Below the pieces are notes generated by a model. That model saw nothing but the letters and a program-made list of their open reading frames with translations, had not been told where the DNA came from and did no database searches. Below, in pieces: positions 17,710-25,256 of a stretch of 64,000 bases of DNA (its first letter is position 1; each line of letters begins with the position of its first letter). This DNA is from Amycolatopsis nalaikhensis (GTDB lineage: Bacteria > Actinomycetota > Actinomycetes > Mycobacteriales > Pseudonocardiaceae). The DNA is taken from contig NZ_CP127173.1 in assembly GCF_030264295.1 (NCBI RefSeq), positions 3,107,501 to 3,171,500 on the forward strand, in the 5' to 3' direction. Position numbers and translations under genes: made by a program.

Positions 17710-18441
17710 TCACGCCACGCGCCAGGCCGGGCGCCGCGCGTTGGTGATCCAGCGCAGGAGCCATTCGGCGGGCCCGTACCGGAACCGCCGCAGCCACCAC
17801 GCGCTCCCCGCGAGCTGGACGGCGTAGAAGAACACCGCCAGCCCGGTCGTGGCGAGCGGCGAGAAGGTCCCGGCGAGACCAAGCCCGACGCCGGTGAACA
17901 CCAGCAGGCCGAAAAGCGCCTGGGCGAGGTAGTTGGTGAGCGCGATGCGCCCGGCCGGGGCGAGCGCGTCGCGGACGAACGCCGTGCGCGGGTGGTGCAT
18001 GACGCGAAGCAACGTCGCGACGTACGCCGAGGTGAGCAGCGGCGCGGTGGCGATGCTGGCCGCGACGGCGAGGGTGTTGCCGTTGCCGCCGCCGAGCGCG
18101 TAGGTCACGCCGCCCGCGATCCCGACCGGGAACCCGATCCACTGCAACCGCCGCGGCGCGAAGGCCGCGCCCGCGCGGGCGGCCGCCTCGACCTGCAGGG
18201 TGAAGCTGTAGCCGAACAGGAACGAGAACAGGAGGTAGAACTTCATGTCGACGAACACCGACGACAGCGCGCGGACGACGTCGTCGAACGGCGAGGAGAA
18301 CGCCGGGTCGGTGACGAGGCTGCCGGGGTAGCCGGACGCCATGAAGGTGATGTTGACGATGAAGATACCCAAGAGCGCGAAGCCGCGGAGCGCGTCGACG
18401 TCGCGCACGCGGGTTCTCGCTTCGGTGAGCTGTTCGGCCAT
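17710..18441 (-). CDS. DUF418 (YeiB-like) membrane protein, shortened
   Basis: A 243-residue membrane protein. The N-terminus has the DUF418 family start (VDALRGFALLGIFIVN) and the FYLLFSFLFGYSFTLQ segment. The C-terminal half has the DUF418 block (ALTNYLAQALFG, AVQLAGSAWWLRRFRYGPAEWLLR). Family members are usually about 380-400 residues. Here about 130 residues of central helices seem to be missing, between FAPRR (about 95) and QWIGFPVG (about 102), with no frame break. The function of the family is unclear (transport or lipid-linked acyl transfer have been suggested). It is divergent from a TetR regulator, with a candidate operator between them. Confidence 0.8.
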   Translation of the reverse strand: MAEQLTEARTRVRDVDALRGFALLGIFIVNITFMASGYPGSLVTDPAFSSPFDDVVRALSSVFVDMKFYLLFSFLFGYSFTLQVEAAARAGAAFAPRRLQWIGFPVGIAGGVTYALGGGNGNTLAVAASIATAPLLTSAYVATLLRVMHHPRTAFVRDALAPAGRIALTNYLAQALFGLLVFTGVGLGLAGTFSPLATTGLAVFFYAVQLAGSAWWLRRFRYGPAEWLLRWITNARRPAWRVA

Positions 18442-18459
18442 GTGTTTCCCCAGGTCAAG

Positions 18460-18498
18460 AGTTAATGTCTGCTAGATACTATCCGTTGTACACTAACT
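18460..18498. promoter_or_regulatory. Candidate TetR operator in divergent promoter
   Basis: Arms AGTTAATGT (18460-18468) and ACACTAACT (18490-18498) form an inverted repeat with one mismatch, centres 30 bp apart, in the 72-bp gap between the DUF418 and TetR genes. The right arm touches the TetR ribosome binding site GGAGGA (18499-18504). The gap is markedly AT-richer than its surroundings. Confidence 0.5.
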
Positions 18499-18513
18499 GG
18501 AGGAAGTCGCGCC

Positions 18514-19233
18514 ATGGGTGATCGGGAGCTGCCTGCCGCCTTGGGCCGGTTGTGGCGGCGCCCGGCGTCGCCGCGCCTGGGCCGCCCGGCCGAGCTCGAC
18601 GTCGACCGGGTGGTACGCGCCGCGGTCGAGCTGGCCGACCACGGCGGGCTGGACGGGGTGACGCTGCAGAAGGTCGCGCAGAGCCTCGGCTTCACGAAGA
18701 TGGCGCTGTACCGCCACGTCGGCTCGAAGGACGAGCTGTTCGAGCTGATGGCCGACCACGCGACCGGCCCCGCACCGGACCTGCCGGAGGAGCCGGACTG
18801 GCGCGACGGCGTCCGGCGGTGGGCGAACGCGGTGCGGGCGCGGTACGCCGAGCACCCGTGGCTGGTCGAGGTGCCGCTGTCCGGGCCACCGCGCGGCCCG
18901 AACGCGATCAGCTGGGTGGACGCGCTGCTGCGCGCGCTGAGCGACACGGGACTGGACCTGGCGACGCAGGCGGGCGTGCTGAACGTGCTGAGCGGCCACG
19001 TGCGCAACGCGGCGGTGCTGGCACGCCAGTACGGACGGGTCGACCAGGCCGAGGTGGAGCGCGACTACGGCCGCGCGCTGGCGGAATTGGTCGAGCCGGA
19101 CCGCTTCCCGCACGCGGCGGGGCTGTTCACGGCGGCGGTTTTCGAGGCGCCACCGGGAAACCCGGCGGACCACGACTTCACGTTCGGCCTGGAACTGATC
19201 CTCGACGGAGTCACTGCGGCGATCAACCGCTGA
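18514..19233 (+). CDS. TetR-family regulator
   Basis: A 239-residue regulator. The helix-turn-helix spans about residues 28-75 (VVRAAVELADHGG, LQKVAQSLGFTKMALYRHVGSKDELFELM). The C-terminal part resembles the TetR_C_1 ligand domain common in actinobacteria (WRDGVRRWANAVRARYAEHPWLVEVP). GGAGGA precedes ATG 18514 at good spacing. It is divergent from the DUF418 gene, which it most likely represses, together with itself, through the inverted repeat between them. The ligand is unknown. Confidence 0.9.
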   Translation: MGDRELPAALGRLWRRPASPRLGRPAELDVDRVVRAAVELADHGGLDGVTLQKVAQSLGFTKMALYRHVGSKDELFELMADHATGPAPDLPEEPDWRDGVRRWANAVRARYAEHPWLVEVPLSGPPRGPNAISWVDALLRALSDTGLDLATQAGVLNVLSGHVRNAAVLARQYGRVDQAEVERDYGRALAELVEPDRFPHAAGLFTAAVFEAPPGNPADHDFTFGLELILDGVTAAINR

Positions 19234-19242
19234 CCCAGCTGC

Positions 19243-20037
19243 TCAGGGCAGTTCAGTTCCGGCGGGGAAGCTGGCCTGGCCGAAGTCCGGCGGCAGGGCG
19301 AAGGAAACGTCCTCGAAGCGCACCTCGTCGTGCGCGGTGAAGTCCCGGAACCCCGTCCCCGCTTCGAACTTGGTCCGCACGAACTCGAGCGGGCCCTGGA
19401 CGTTCGCGCCCGTGAAGAACGCCGAGCCCGCGAACCACGTGTTCGTGAAGTACGCGCCGTTGACGACCTCGGTCTGCTGCGCGCCCAGCAGGCCGACGCG
19501 CTTGCCCGACAGGTCGAAGCGGTCGAGGTGGGCCCCGGAGAGGTCGAGGGAGTAGGCGGGCGCGTCCGCGGTCGCGGGCGGCAGCAGGGACCGGATCACC
19601 TTCTGGGTCGTGCGCCGGACCTGCCGTTCCCGCTCGGCGTCGGCGCCTTCCGCGTCGTCGAACGGCCGCCGCAGGTACGCGCACAGCACGTCGAGCACGG
19701 TCTGCGCGTAGACGTCCGGCCGCGACCGCGCGAGCCCGCCCAGCGCGTGCATCGCGCCGACGCGCACCTGATCGGCCTCGTGCCCCAGCAGTTCGACGGC
19801 CTTCGCGAACCGCTCGTCGGAGACCCGGCCGCGCTCGATCTCGTGCCGGCCCTCCTCGACGCGCCGTCGGCGGTCGTTCAGCCACAGCCCGTACAACGCC
19901 GCGACCGCGCCGCCCGCCAGGCCCGCGGTCTTGAGCGCGTCGCCGCGGCTGGTCGCCCGGTCCGCGAGCAGCCAGACCAGCACCCCGGCGAACACGGCCG
20001 CGCTCAGCACGAACGCCCAAACCAGGGGGCGCTTCAC
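19243..20037 (-). CDS. Membrane-anchored pentapeptide-repeat protein 2
   Basis: A 264-residue protein. Two hydrophobic helices lie at about residues 5-25 and 35-53, followed by a basic RRRRVEE stretch. A helical ERFAKAVELLGH...GLARSRPD segment comes next, and C-terminal pentapeptide-like repeats (DLSGAHLDRFDLSG, GAYFTNTWFAGSAFFTGANV) close the protein. It is a clear paralogue of the gene just upstream. Its GTG start overlaps that gene's stop (GTGA), and it ends a three-gene operon. Pentapeptide repeats form a right-handed quadrilateral beta-helix; the role here is unknown. Confidence 0.85.
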   Translation of the reverse strand: MKRPLVWAFVLSAAVFAGVLVWLLADRATSRGDALKTAGLAGGAVAALYGLWLNDRRRRVEEGRHEIERGRVSDERFAKAVELLGHEADQVRVGAMHALGGLARSRPDVYAQTVLDVLCAYLRRPFDDAEGADAERERQVRRTTQKVIRSLLPPATADAPAYSLDLSGAHLDRFDLSGKRVGLLGAQQTEVVNGAYFTNTWFAGSAFFTGANVQGPLEFVRTKFEAGTGFRDFTAHDEVRFEDVSFALPPDFGQASFPAGTELP

Positions 20038-21071
20038 TCCGCGGTCACCCGAGCCTCGCCGTCGCGGAGTTCCTCCAGCCGCCAGCCCTCCGGCAGCTGC
20101 ACGTCCTTCTCGAGCCGCACCAGCGTGTTGTACAGCGAAACCGCACTCGGCAGCGATGCGAACCGCAGATCCGTCTGGCCGCCGAAGGAAGTGCGCCGCA
20201 GGTCGAGCGAATCCGAGGCGACCACGTCGAGGAACACGGCGTCCTTGGCGAACAACGCGTCCTTGAACGTCGTCTTCCCGGCGAACGTCGTCTGCGAAAA
20301 GTCGGCGGTCTCCGAGAACTTCGTCCCGCTGAACCAGGCGCGGTCTTCGAAAACCGTGCCCCGGCACCGGAAGTAACCCACGAGCCGTCCGTCTTCGGTG
20401 CCCGCCGCCGTGAAGTACGCCCGGCCGCGGAAGCGGCACCCACTCAGGTTCGTGCTGCTCTTCAGCGACGCGTACCGCAGCAGCAGGCCGCCGACCAGCT
20501 TGCCCGAGAGGTCGAAGTACTCCAGGTCCGCACCCGTCAGGTCCAGGTCGTACGCCGGACCCTCGGCGTCGCGCGGCGGCAGCAGCTCGGTGATGAGCCG
20601 CTGCGCCGTGAGCCGCACCGTCTTTTCGTGCTCGTCCTCCGGATCGGACGGCCGCCGCAGGTACGAGCACAGCACGTCCAGCACCGTCTGCGTGTACGCC
20701 GGACGGCTTCGCGCCAGCCCGGCCAGCGCGTGCAACGCCCCCACCCGCACCTGGTCCGCGTCGTGCCCGAGCAGCTCGACCGCCTTCGCGAACCGCTCGT
20801 CCGCCACCCGCTCGCGGTCCTGCTCCGCGCGTTGCGACTCCAGCTCGTGCCGCTGCCGCTCGATGTCCTGGCGCCGTTCCTCGACCCGGCGCCGCCGGTC
20901 GTTCAGCCACAGCGCGTACAGCGCCACGATCGCGCCGCCGGCGAGGCCGCCCGTCTTCAGCGCGTCACTGCGGCTGGTGGCGGGGTCGGTCAGCAGCCAG
21001 CCGCCGACCCCGAGCAGCAGCACCACCGACGCGAGGAACGTCCACGCCAGCGGCGATCGCCACAGCTTCAC
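20034..21071 (-). CDS. Membrane-anchored pentapeptide-repeat protein 1
   Basis: A 345-residue paralogue of the following gene. It has two N-terminal hydrophobic helices (about 9-27 and 40-57), then a charged coiled-coil-like stretch rich in R, E and Q (about 58-92). The same FAKAVELLGHDADQVRVGALHALAGLARSRP helical block follows, then pentapeptide-like repeats (LDLTGADLEYFDLSGK, CRFRGRAYF, TKFSETADFSQTTFAGKTTFKDALF). The GTG start at 21071 lies only 4 nt after the stop of the Pro/Gln-rich gene. Topology suggests a cytosolic beta-helix tethered to the membrane. Function unknown. Confidence 0.85.
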   Translation of the reverse strand: MKLWRSPLAWTFLASVVLLLGVGGWLLTDPATSRSDALKTGGLAGGAIVALYALWLNDRRRRVEERRQDIERQRHELESQRAEQDRERVADERFAKAVELLGHDADQVRVGALHALAGLARSRPAYTQTVLDVLCSYLRRPSDPEDEHEKTVRLTAQRLITELLPPRDAEGPAYDLDLTGADLEYFDLSGKLVGGLLLRYASLKSSTNLSGCRFRGRAYFTAAGTEDGRLVGYFRCRGTVFEDRAWFSGTKFSETADFSQTTFAGKTTFKDALFAKDAVFLDVVASDSLDLRRTSFGGQTDLRFASLPSAVSLYNTLVRLEKDVQLPEGWRLEELRDGEARVTAE

Positions 21072-21075
21072 CGGC

Positions 21076-21975
21076 TCAGGACACGAGCATGGTGCTGACG
21101 CAGAAGCCCTTGTCGTCGAAGTTCGTCGCGCTCAGCGTGCCCTTGACGTTCTTGCCCGCGGACGTCCCGGTGACCTGGCCCTCGACGAGGTACTCGTCGT
21201 CCGGCACCTCGCCCAGCTGCAGCTGCAGCGGCGGCTTGAGGAACGTCTTGAGCCACGAGTCGAGCAGGTCCTTCGAGTCGGAGCAGCCCAGCGCCAGCGC
21301 GCCGGCGTTGTCGCCCGCGTTCAGCTTGTCGATGAAGCCCTGCAGCACCTGCTTGGCGTCCGAACCACCGCCCGATGCTGGCGGCTTGCTGGTCGGCGTG
21401 GTGGTCTTCTTCGGGGTGCTCTTCGGCGTCGACGGCTTGGCCGACGTGCTCGACGACGGCGGGGCCGCGACCGTGTTGTCGTCCTTGGACAGGAAGAACC
21501 CGGGCGCGACGAAGCCGGTGACACCCAGCACCGCCAGCACGACCACGACGGTGGCGCCGATGGCGATCCACATCCCGGTCTTGCTCTTCTTCGGCGGCGC
21601 CGGCGGCCCGCCGAAGCCCTGCGCGTAACCACCGGGCTGCTGGTCCCAGCCCGACATCTGGCCGCCCTGGCTCGGGTCCCACGCCTGCTGGCCGTACTGC
21701 TGCGCGTTCGGGTCCGCCCAGGCCGACTGCTGCTGGGCGTTCGGATCGCCCCACTGCGGCTGCGGGCTCGCCGGGAACCCGCCCGACGGGTAGCCCTGCT
21801 GCTGCTGACTCGGGTCCCAGCCCTGCGGGTACTGCTGCGTCGGGTACGGCTGTTGCTGCTGGTTGGGGTCCCACCCACCCTGCTGCGGGTACGGCTGCTG
21901 GAAGCCGCCGGACTGCGGCTGCTGGCCGTACGGGTCGGGCTGACCGGGCTGGCCCGGCTGAGGCGGGTACGTCAT
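21076..21975 (-). CDS. Pro/Gln-rich single-pass membrane protein
   Basis: A 299-residue protein. The N-terminal 130 residues are low-complexity, rich in Pro, Gln, Gly and Tyr, with recurring WDPNQQQQPYP-like and WADPNAQQ units. One transmembrane helix follows (about 140-165), then a Ser/Thr/Pro/Lys linker, then an extracytoplasmic domain of about 100 residues with two cysteines (CSDSKDLLDSW and GFCVSTM). This layout is common in actinobacterial cell-envelope proteins of unknown function. ATG 21975 was chosen as start. It is the first gene of an operon with the two pentapeptide-repeat genes. Confidence 0.8.
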   Translation of the reverse strand: MTYPPQPGQPGQPDPYGQQPQSGGFQQPYPQQGGWDPNQQQQPYPTQQYPQGWDPSQQQQGYPSGGFPASPQPQWGDPNAQQQSAWADPNAQQYGQQAWDPSQGGQMSGWDQQPGGYAQGFGGPPAPPKKSKTGMWIAIGATVVVVLAVLGVTGFVAPGFFLSKDDNTVAAPPSSSTSAKPSTPKSTPKKTTTPTSKPPASGGGSDAKQVLQGFIDKLNAGDNAGALALGCSDSKDLLDSWLKTFLKPPLQLQLGEVPDDEYLVEGQVTGTSAGKNVKGTLSATNFDDKGFCVSTMLVS

Positions 21976-22091
21976 CTTTCCATGCCTTCCGGGCGCTGGT
22001 GTTCGTCCGCTTCCGACGTCCGCAAGGCCCGTGCGGTTCCCCCAGGACGTGGTGAGCAGCATTCTGCAAGCTCGGACGGTACGGCATGAAA

Positions 22092-22129
22092 CCGGCTCCC
22101 GGATCGAGTCGTCGCGATCCGGGAGCCGG
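22092..22129. terminator. Hairpin terminator of the first GH25 gene
   Basis: Perfect 15-bp inverted repeat (22092-22106 and 22115-22129) with an 8-nt loop, 12 bp after the stop of the minus-strand lysozyme gene at 22141. Confidence 0.75.
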
Positions 22130-22140
22130 CGTGGTGCGGG

Positions 22141-23010
22141 TCAGCCGTTGGCGAGTGCCTGGAGCCGGTCGTAGGCACCGTTGAAGGTGTCCTGGTCGAG
22201 CGGGCTCGAGGTGTACTGCCAGACGGTGTAGTAACCCCAGTTGTAGGGCAGCGTGCCCACCGACGACGCGTACCGCGCGACCCACAGCGGGGCCGTGCTG
22301 GAGAAGTCACCGCTCACGCAGCTGCTCCACCAGCTCGTCGAGGTGTAGATCACCGGGTACCGGCCGGTGAGGGAGTGGTACGTGTCGTGGAAGTCCAGGA
22401 TCCACGACGTCATCCCGGCCTTGCTCAGCCCGTAGCAGGTCGAGCCGTACGGGTTGTACTCCATGTCCAGCGCCCCGGGCAGCGTCTTGCCGTCCTTGGA
22501 CCAGCCGCCGCCGTGGGCGACGAAGTACCGCGCCTGCGCCGCGCCGCTCGAGGTGTTCGGCGTGGCGAAGTGGTAGGCGCCGCGGATGAAGCCCTGGTTG
22601 TAGGAGCCGTTGTACTGCTGGGCGAAGTACGGGTTGGTGTAGCTGGTGCTCTCCGTGGCCTTGGTCCAGACGAACCGCTTGCCCTGGTTCCACCAGTTCG
22701 CCCAGTTGACGTTGCCCTGGTAGCTGGCGACGTCCATGCCGGCCACGGTGGCCAGCACCGTGTTCGGGATGGCCTGGGCCGGCTGCGGTTGCTGCGCGGC
22801 CTTCTGCGTCTCCGGTGTCGACTTGTCGCCTTCGACGCGCCGGATCTGCGACCCCAGTTCGTGGTTGTGCTGCGCGATGTCCGCGTTGATCGCGGCCACC
22901 GGGTCTACTTCGGGGGACAACGTCGCCGCCTGGGCCGTGCTGCCGAGCAGGAGCAGCGTGGCCGGGACGACCAGGGCAGCGAACAGCCGCCCTCTTCGGG
23001 AAGTGGACAT
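22141..23010 (-). CDS. Secreted GH25 lysozyme-like muramidase 1
   Basis: A 289-residue protein with a cleavable Sec signal peptide (about 1-28, ending AQA) and a 60-residue linker. The glycoside hydrolase family 25 domain follows from about residue 88. The domain shows GMDVASYQGNVNW (D93), FVWTKATES, the acidic pair in LPGALDMEYNPYG and VIYTSTSWW. GH25 enzymes cleave the N-acetylmuramic acid to N-acetylglucosamine bond of peptidoglycan. The 193-bp upstream region is AT-richer and may hold a regulated promoter. It is a tandem paralogue of the next upstream gene. Confidence 0.92.
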   Translation of the reverse strand: MSTSRRGRLFAALVVPATLLLLGSTAQAATLSPEVDPVAAINADIAQHNHELGSQIRRVEGDKSTPETQKAAQQPQPAQAIPNTVLATVAGMDVASYQGNVNWANWWNQGKRFVWTKATESTSYTNPYFAQQYNGSYNQGFIRGAYHFATPNTSSGAAQARYFVAHGGGWSKDGKTLPGALDMEYNPYGSTCYGLSKAGMTSWILDFHDTYHSLTGRYPVIYTSTSWWSSCVSGDFSSTAPLWVARYASSVGTLPYNWGYYTVWQYTSSPLDQDTFNGAYDRLQALANG

Positions 23011-23203
23011 CGTTGAATCCCTTCACAGATACCCTCGCGGAGGACGGCTTACTGCAGGTAGCCGCCCGTGCACGATTGTTGAGGACGAAGTGGCGTTTGT
23101 CACTCAGTTCCGTGAAATTGGGTATACGGGTGGGTGATTTTCCCGGGAAGTTGATCTTCAATTGGTGAGTGGTTAACACCTATTACTCGAACGGTTGGGC
23201 CGT

Positions 23204-24013
23204 TCAGCCCAGCGCGAGGGCGAGCAGCCGGTCCGCCGAGCCGTTGAACCAGTTCTGGTCGCCGGGCAGCGTGCCGCGGTCGGCGAACTGCCAGATCGTG
23301 TGCACGCCCCAGCCGGCCGGCAGCTCACCGATGTAGGTGTTGTAGCGGGCGATCCAGAGCGGGTTGTTCCCGAAGCCGCCGTTGTTCGCCGTGCACCGCT
23401 TCCACCAGCTCGTCGACGTGTAGATCGTCGGGAACCGGCCGGTGGCCGCGCGGTAGGTCTCCGAGAAGTCGCGGATCCAGGCGACCATGCCCGCCGCGTC
23501 CTTGCCGTAACAGGTCTCGCCGTACGGGTTGTACTCCGCGTCGAGGGCGCCCGGCAGCGTCTTGCCGTCGGCCGACCAGCCGCCGCCGTGGGCGAGGAAG
23601 TAGCGCGCCTGCGCCGCGCCGTCGGAGATATCCGGCCGCGCGAAGTGGTAGGCACCGCGGATCAGGCCGGCGTCGTAGGAGCCGTTGTACTGCTGCGCGA
23701 ACTGCGGGTTGACGAAGCCGGTGCCCTCGGTTGCCTTGACGTAGACGAACTTCGCGCCCGAACGCGCGGCGCCGGGCCAGTCGACCGGGCCCTGGTGGCC
23801 GCTGACGTCGTGGCCGAGCTGCTGGTCGTCGGTCCCGTAGACGACGGCGGGCGCGGCGTCGACGCCTTCGACCTTGGCGATCTGCGAGCCCGCGTAGTGG
23901 TCTTCGGCGCCGGCGTAGACGTCTTCGGCCTTCGCCGGCGTCTGCCCGGCCACGAGGAGGACGGCGGTGACCCAGGGAAGCAGCAGACGACGTTTCACCC
24001 TCATGCTCCCCAC
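23204..24013 (-). CDS. Secreted GH25 lysozyme-like muramidase 2
   Basis: A 269-residue protein with a basic N-terminus (MRVKRR) and signal peptide ending near AKA. The GH25 domain shows GHDVSGHQGPVDW, FVYVKATEGTG, LPGALDAEYNPYGETCYG and TIYTSTSWW. The Asp and Glu of the active-site DxE pair are kept (D-A-E). Compared with its paralogue at 22141, the linker between signal peptide and catalytic domain is shorter. It is transcribed from its own region, 194 bp separating the two genes, probably as an independent unit. Confidence 0.92.
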   Translation of the reverse strand: MGSMRVKRRLLLPWVTAVLLVAGQTPAKAEDVYAGAEDHYAGSQIAKVEGVDAAPAVVYGTDDQQLGHDVSGHQGPVDWPGAARSGAKFVYVKATEGTGFVNPQFAQQYNGSYDAGLIRGAYHFARPDISDGAAQARYFLAHGGGWSADGKTLPGALDAEYNPYGETCYGKDAAGMVAWIRDFSETYRAATGRFPTIYTSTSWWKRCTANNGGFGNNPLWIARYNTYIGELPAGWGVHTIWQFADRGTLPGDQNWFNGSADRLLALALG

Positions 24014-24048
24014 CGATCTCGTGAGACTTATCCAGCCTCACGATGCAC

Positions 24049-24073
24049 CCGAGTCGCCGGATCGGCGACTCGG
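24049..24073. terminator. Hairpin terminator of the T7SS-associated gene
   Basis: Perfect 11-bp inverted repeat (24049-24059 and 24063-24073) with a 3-nt loop. It lies downstream of the minus-strand gene ending at 24104 and upstream of the second lysozyme gene. Confidence 0.65.
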
Positions 24074-24103
24074 ATGATCACCCGATGGGGTTAAAACCGC
24101 AGG

Positions 24104-24802
24104 TCAGCGACGTTCGTCGGCGAGGGCCTTCAGCAGGTGCTCCGCCGGCACGACGGCGGTGATCAGGTCGTGCGGGTTGATCGCGACGGGGTGCCCGCCG
24201 AGCAGGCCGACGATGTCGCGGCCGAGCACGGCGCGGGCGTGCGGCCACTCGCGCGGCACCAGGGACTTGCGCGTGTAGGCGGGCACCATGACGCGGCCGT
24301 CGGTGTTGTGGAAGCCGATCACGGTCCGCTGCACCGGCGACATCGCGTAGACGAACAGCGTCGAGTCGAGGACGACCTTCGGCAGGTCCGACGGCGGCCG
24401 GTGCTCGGTGCGGACGAGCTGCAGCAGCTGCTCGAGGTCGTTCGTCGGCTCCGGGAAGCCGAGCGCCTTGGGCGAAGGCCGGTAGCGGTCGTTGGGGTGG
24501 AAGTCGGCGACGACGTCGCCCGCCGCGTTCACCGGGTAGGCGCCGACGACCGCCCACGAGGGCACCGGGCCGTTCGGGTCGAAGGCTTCGTCGATGACGT
24601 AGAGCCAGCTGTTGGGGTTGGCGCGGGCGTTCGCGCGCATCTCCGCGGTGATCTCGGGCGTGCCGTGCTTGCCGGAGCGCCGGGCCTGCTGGCCACCGCG
24701 CCGCGCGGCGCGGTTGTGCTTGCTGTGCCTGCCGGGGCGATCGGCCCCGCTTCCGGTGGGCTGCTGCGAAACCATCCGATCTGCCTCGTCCCGCTGCGCC
24801 AT
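24104..24802 (-). CDS. Type VII secretion system-associated protein
   Basis: A 232-residue protein with a basic, disordered N-terminal 50 residues and a domain matching the family named type VII secretion system-associated protein in actinobacteria. That domain reads WLYVIDEAFDPNGPVPSWAVVGAYPV, DFHPNDRYRPSPKALGFPEPTNDLEQLLQL, a PAYTRKSLVPREWP stretch and HPVAINPHD near the C-terminus. No signal peptide or transmembrane segment is seen. No other ESX component is encoded in this window, so the link to secretion rests on the family name only. It is divergent from the sterol-carrier-like gene (60 bp between starts). Confidence 0.75.
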   Translation of the reverse strand: MAQRDEADRMVSQQPTGSGADRPGRHSKHNRAARRGGQQARRSGKHGTPEITAEMRANARANPNSWLYVIDEAFDPNGPVPSWAVVGAYPVNAAGDVVADFHPNDRYRPSPKALGFPEPTNDLEQLLQLVRTEHRPPSDLPKVVLDSTLFVYAMSPVQRTVIGFHNTDGRVMVPAYTRKSLVPREWPHARAVLGRDIVGLLGGHPVAINPHDLITAVVPAEHLLKALADERR

Positions 24803-24862
24803 CTCATCCCCACGTTCTCGGGTGTCCCTGAAAGTCTTGGTGCGCCACTCTACTGTTTGCCC

Positions 24863-25243
24863 ATGGCCTCTTCGCGTTCGGTCGACCCCGGACAGTTACG
24901 TGCGGCGGTGCTGGCGATTTCCCCGTGGCTGCGGGGCGACGCGCCCGATCCCGCGCGGGCGGAGCTGGCCGCCGCCGTGCGGCTCAGCCTGCGCGCGCTG
25001 GCGGCCGACGCGCCCGGCCGGACGGTCGAGGTCCGCGTCCCGCCGTTCGCGGCGGTGCAGTGCGTGGAAGGACCGCGGCACACCCGCGGCACCCCGCCGA
25101 ACGTGGTCGAGACCGACCCACGCACGTGGCTCGAACTGGCCACGGGCGCACTGGACTGGACCACGGCGGTGGCGGACGGCCGGGTGTCCGCGTCGGGCAC
25201 CCGGGCCGACCTCTCCCACTGGCTCCCCCTCGTCCGCCTCTGA
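24863..25243 (+). CDS. Sterol carrier family protein (Rv0807-like)
   Basis: A 126-residue actinobacterial protein with a sterol-carrier-like fold: VRLSLRALAADAPGRTVEVRVPPFAAVQC, a histidine-containing RHTRGTPPNVVETDPRTWLELATG, and a C-terminal ADLSHWLPL. In mycobacteria the homologue sits directly before purF, so this gene belongs to the conserved purine block. TACTGT (24851-24856) lies 6 nt before ATG 24863, suggesting a leaderless mRNA. Here the methyltransferase/XRE/DUF397 module separates it from purF. Ligand and role are not established. Confidence 0.8.
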   Translation: MASSRSVDPGQLRAAVLAISPWLRGDAPDPARAELAAAVRLSLRALAADAPGRTVEVRVPPFAAVQCVEGPRHTRGTPPNVVETDPRTWLELATGALDWTTAVADGRVSASGTRADLSHWLPLVRL

Positions 25244-25256
25244 CGGACGGGGCGCC

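Noticed and set aside
15284..18142. Long minus-strand open frame opposite purL
   Set aside because: It mirrors purL codons and shows no domain; the plus-strand PurL motifs are complete.
23011..23203. Possible c-di-AMP (ydaO-type) riboswitch before the first lysozyme gene
   Set aside because: Cell-wall hydrolase genes often carry one, but I could not find its conserved segments in this leader.
24077..24094. ATCACCCGATGGGG-TTAA resembling a sequence at 27333-27349
   Set aside because: The shared run is only 13 bases uninterrupted, which is expected by chance in a window of this size; the flanking similarity is weak.
24104..24802. Start of an ESX/type VII secretion locus
   Set aside because: No EccC, EsxA/B or other secretion genes lie in the window; only the associated-protein family is recognised.
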